This document shows, one piece after another, positions 61,510-64,000 of a stretch of 64,000 nucleotides of DNA. Below the pieces are notes generated by a model. It did not search any database and had not been told where the DNA came from. It saw nothing but the letters and a program-made list of their open reading frames with translations. The translations under genes were made by a program, and so were the position numbers. Origin of the DNA: JALZUR01 sp965205365 (lineage in GTDB: Bacteria > Bdellovibrionota > Bdellovibrionia > Bdellovibrionales > UBA1609); assembly GCA_965205365.1 (NCBI GenBank), contig CBDBGT010000011.1, forward strand, positions 124,001 through 188,000. The letters are read 5' to 3'. Numbering within the stretch: position 1 is the stretch's first letter; every line of letters starts with the position of its first letter.

Positions 61510-62137
61510 CTTTATAGTTAAAAGCCCATATCTGTTACTATTTATTAATGAAATAATCACCTAAATTCTTTGAAAAAATCCAATATTACAGCTGTTTTAA
61601 TAAAAATTTTACTAGATATAGGGAATTTTTATTAAAAATCGCTATTGTTAATAAAAATATACAAAATAAATCTATTTTTATTGTCAAATAATTGACTTTT
61701 ACTTTTTATACAAAACTAGACTCTTATTTTATTGGAGTTATTTTAAAAAAATGAAAAACTTAATATATGCTGTGTTTGTTTTTAATTAATGCACAAAAAA
61801 TAGTACGGACTATTTAATTTTTAGGCATGTATTTTTTCAAGTATATTTTAAAAAAGATGCAAGAAGAAATGCAAAAAGACATTGTTTTTTTCTAGTTTGA
61901 CTCAAGTCTTGAAAAATAAGTAAATTTATTAGGTTCTTAAAAATGAGTCTAAAAAAAAGGGGAAGACTTTAGGCTTTGTATATAAATTTTAAAAAGCCTT
62001 AAAACCCTCTACTATTAAAAAAGAAGCAGGGTAGAGAATAAATAGATTTGTATGCTTATAATGTTTTTTCCTCTAAAAGTTTTAATGCCTAGATTTAAAC
62101 AGGGTTTAAAAATGAATAACACTAAAAGGAGTTCATG
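61510..62137. other. long leader/promoter region of nrdA and the divergent barrel gene
   Basis: AT-rich. I searched for paired NrdR boxes by eye and saw none. A hairpin AGGCTTT...AAAGCCT lies at about 61971-61999. Two very short plus-strand frames with plausible starts exist: GGAG then MKNLIYAVFVFN at about 61751, and MNNTKRSS at 62112-62138, whose TGA overlaps the nrdA ATG as TGATG. The second could couple translation to nrdA, but eight codons are no evidence by themselves. Confidence 0.35.
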
Positions 62138-64000
62138 ATGAACATAGACACAAAACAAGTAGAAACTGAACATGCTTATATTGATAACACTAAACCCTCA
62201 ACCATGAATCCTTCAGATGAAACTGGAACTCCAAAAGTAATGCACGTTAAGAAAAGAAACGGAAACCTTGTTCCTGTTGATGTAAATAAAATTATTAATG
62301 TGGTCATTGCATGTTCAAATGGCTTACCTGAGGTAGACCCTATGAGAATTGCTACAAAAGCAATCAGCGGTCTTTATAATGGTGCCACAACTAAAGAACT
62401 TGATGAGCTTTGTATTCAAACTGCTTCTATGCTTATTAGTGAAGACCCTGTGTATTCAAAACTTGCTCAAAGACTTTTAAACAGATACATCCAAGAAGAA
62501 GTGGCTTCTCAAAATATTTTAAATTTTTTTGATTCCATTAGACACGGGCGCAAACTAGGTCTCATTTCTGAAGACAGCGCTGAATTTGTACTTGATAATA
62601 AGGAAGCTTTAAATCTAATTATAGATCAAACAAGAAATGATAAATTTGAATATTTTGGGCTCAGAACCGTCTATGATCGATATCTTTTAAAACACCCTCA
62701 AACTCGACAAATTATTGAAACTCCTCAGTACTTTTTTTTACGTGTAGCATGTGGTTTAAGTTCAACTTTTCCTGAAGCTAAAGAGTTTTATGATCTTATT
62801 TCTCAAATGGACTATATGCCAAGCTCCCCTACACTATTTAATTCTGCAACTTTAAGACCACAGCTTTCAAGTTGTTACCTTTTAGATAGCCCTGATGATG
62901 ATCTTGCTAATATTTATGACAAATATAAAGATATCGCCTTACTTTCAAAATTTGCTGGTGGTATTGGTGTTGCTTTTCATAGAGTTAGATCTAGAGGCTC
63001 TTTAATTAAAGGCACTAATGGTAAATCCAATGGTCTTATTCCTTGGATTAAGACTTTAGATTCCTCAGTAGCTGCTGTAAATCAAGGTGGAAGAAGAAAA
63101 GGGGCTGCTTGTATTTACCTTGAATCCTGGCACGCAGACATTGAAGAGTTTTTAGAACTTAGGGACAATACAGGAGATGAAGCAGCTCGTGCTCATAATA
63201 TAAATCTTGCTAATTGGGTCCCTAATTTATTCATGGAAAGAGTTAAAAAAAATGAGCTATGGTCTTTATTTGATCCTAAAAAAACACCTCATTTAACTGA
63301 TACTTTTGGTGAAGAATTTAAAAAAAATTATATACAAGGTGAAAAAGATGGTCTTTTTGAGAGGCAAATAAGAGCTAGAGATCTTTATTCAAGAATGATG
63401 AAAACCTTAGCTCAAACAGGCAATGGTTGGATGACATTTAAAGATACTAGCAATCAAAAGAGTAATCAAACTGGACACCCTAAAAATATAATCCATTTGT
63501 CTAACCTTTGTACTGAAATTCTAGAAGTAACTTCAAAAGATGAAACTGCAGTTTGTAATCTTGGAAGCATTAACCTTTCAAACCATGTTGTAGATGGTAA
63601 ATTTAACTTCATAAAACTTGCTCAAACAACACAAATTGCTGTTAAGTATTTAGATAAAGTTATTGATATAAACTTTTATCCTATTCCAACAGCAAAGAGT
63701 TCTAATAATAGATGGAGGCCTATTGGACTTGGTGTAATGGGCTTACAAGATGTTTTTTTCAAGCTTAATTTACCATATGATAGTCCTGAAGCTTTAAGGC
63801 TTTCTACAAAAATTCAAGAAGAGATTTATTATTGGTCTTTAAAAACTTCCACAGCTATTTCTAAAGAAAAAGGAGCTCACACAGCTTTTAAAGAAACAAG
63901 GGCTGCTAAAGGTGACTTTCAGTTTGATCTTTGGGGGGTAAAACCTTCTCAAATGGAAAGATGGGAGACTTTAAGAAAAGATATAATAACCCATGGATTA
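62138..64000 (+). CDS. nrdA: ribonucleoside-diphosphate reductase large subunit (partial, runs off the window)
   Basis: 621 codons are visible without a stop. AGGAG at 62127-62131 favours the ATG at 62138 over 62135. An ATP-cone begins at about residue 33 (VMHVKKRNGNLVPVDVNKI). The alpha-subunit core follows, with active-site residues in place: Cys246 (QLSSCYLL), Asn456/Cys458/Glu460 (SNLCTEI) and Cys473 (AVCNLGSINL). This is the class I enzyme making deoxynucleotides. The C-terminal redox cysteines and nrdB lie beyond the right edge. Confidence 0.95.
   Translation, partial: MNIDTKQVETEHAYIDNTKPSTMNPSDETGTPKVMHVKKRNGNLVPVDVNKIINVVIACSNGLPEVDPMRIATKAISGLYNGATTKELDELCIQTASMLISEDPVYSKLAQRLLNRYIQEEVASQNILNFFDSIRHGRKLGLISEDSAEFVLDNKEALNLIIDQTRNDKFEYFGLRTVYDRYLLKHPQTRQIIETPQYFFLRVACGLSSTFPEAKEFYDLISQMDYMPSSPTLFNSATLRPQLSSCYLLDSPDDDLANIYDKYKDIALLSKFAGGIGVAFHRVRSRGSLIKGTNGKSNGLIPWIKTLDSSVAAVNQGGRRKGAACIYLESWHADIEEFLELRDNTGDEAARAHNINLANWVPNLFMERVKKNELWSLFDPKKTPHLTDTFGEEFKKNYIQGEKDGLFERQIRARDLYSRMMKTLAQTGNGWMTFKDTSNQKSNQTGHPKNIIHLSNLCTEILEVTSKDETAVCNLGSINLSNHVVDGKFNFIKLAQTTQIAVKYLDKVIDINFYPIPTAKSSNNRWRPIGLGVMGLQDVFFKLNLPYDSPEALRLSTKIQEEIYYWSLKTSTAISKEKGAHTAFKETRAAKGDFQFDLWGVKPSQMERWETLRKDIITHGL

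Noticed and set aside
61510..62137. Replication origin or NrdR-controlled leader before nrdA
   Set aside because: No DnaA-box cluster or paired NrdR boxes could be seen by eye; only AT-richness supports it.
1..64000. CRISPR arrays, tRNA or rRNA genes, prophage or restriction-modification genes
   Set aside because: No regularly spaced repeats, cloverleaf sequences with a TTCRA arm, or phage/R-M protein signatures were seen in the intergenic regions or proteins.

Overview
The window is AT-rich DNA from a Gram-negative bacterium with a very large lipoprotein and outer-membrane repertoire. Gene content (a FabH-D-G-AcpP-FabF cluster behind rpmF, IcmF, many VWA, Ig-like and beta-barrel surface proteins, GCCGAT-type promoters) fits a low-GC member of the Bdellovibrionota or a neighbouring former deltaproteobacterial lineage. 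That placement is inference; no rRNA is present to confirm it.

Left part (1-25.8 kb), mostly core genes. Plus strand: an uncharacterised protein and a PlsC-type acyltransferase; then 3-hydroxybutyryl-CoA dehydrogenase, enoyl-CoA hydratase and IcmF (short-chain acyl-CoA metabolism), followed by a solute-binding-like protein and an MscS channel. An L,D-transpeptidase and a GYF-PilZ protein follow. On the minus strand (19.6 to 12.25 kb) runs a compact cluster yceD-rpmF-fabH-fabD-fabG-acpP-fabF-rpiB-glyA-M23 lipoprotein, which lacks the plsX usually found between rpmF and fabH. From 19.75 to 25.77 kb an operon encodes an outer-membrane barrel, a lipoprotein and a lipoprotein nuclease (5'-nucleotidase C-terminal domain, OB fold and EEP nuclease), probably a surface nucleic-acid degradation unit.

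Middle (25.8-47.1 kb), accessory. A giant lipoprotein of about 2073 residues (five Ig-like units of about 278 residues and two FGE/SUMF1-type domains) is bracketed by decayed IS982-family transposase fragments. Downstream of its stop lies a promoterless second copy of its last 38 codons plus 3' flank, with a different centre and conserved ends. Next come a GlsB-like membrane protein, a 1198-residue orphan, a small secreted helical protein, and three tandem VWA-domain lipoproteins. A 237-bp internally deleted IS982 element sits between the second and third. All three VWA genes and the next lipoprotein lack a Shine-Dalgarno sequence and have a sigma28-like GCCGAT motif ending exactly 6 nt before the start codon, suggesting co-regulated leaderless mRNAs. 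An SBP-like lipoprotein, an SDR and an RluF-type pseudouridine synthase complete the block.

Right part (47.1-64 kb). Minus-strand genes for small secreted proteins (one Cys/Arg-rich) and two barrel-lipoprotein pairs (420/1762 residues and 462/719 residues). In each pair the lipoprotein start overlaps the barrel's stop by exactly 11 nt. An unrecognised cytoplasmic protein lies between them. The window ends inside nrdA (class I ribonucleotide reductase large subunit).
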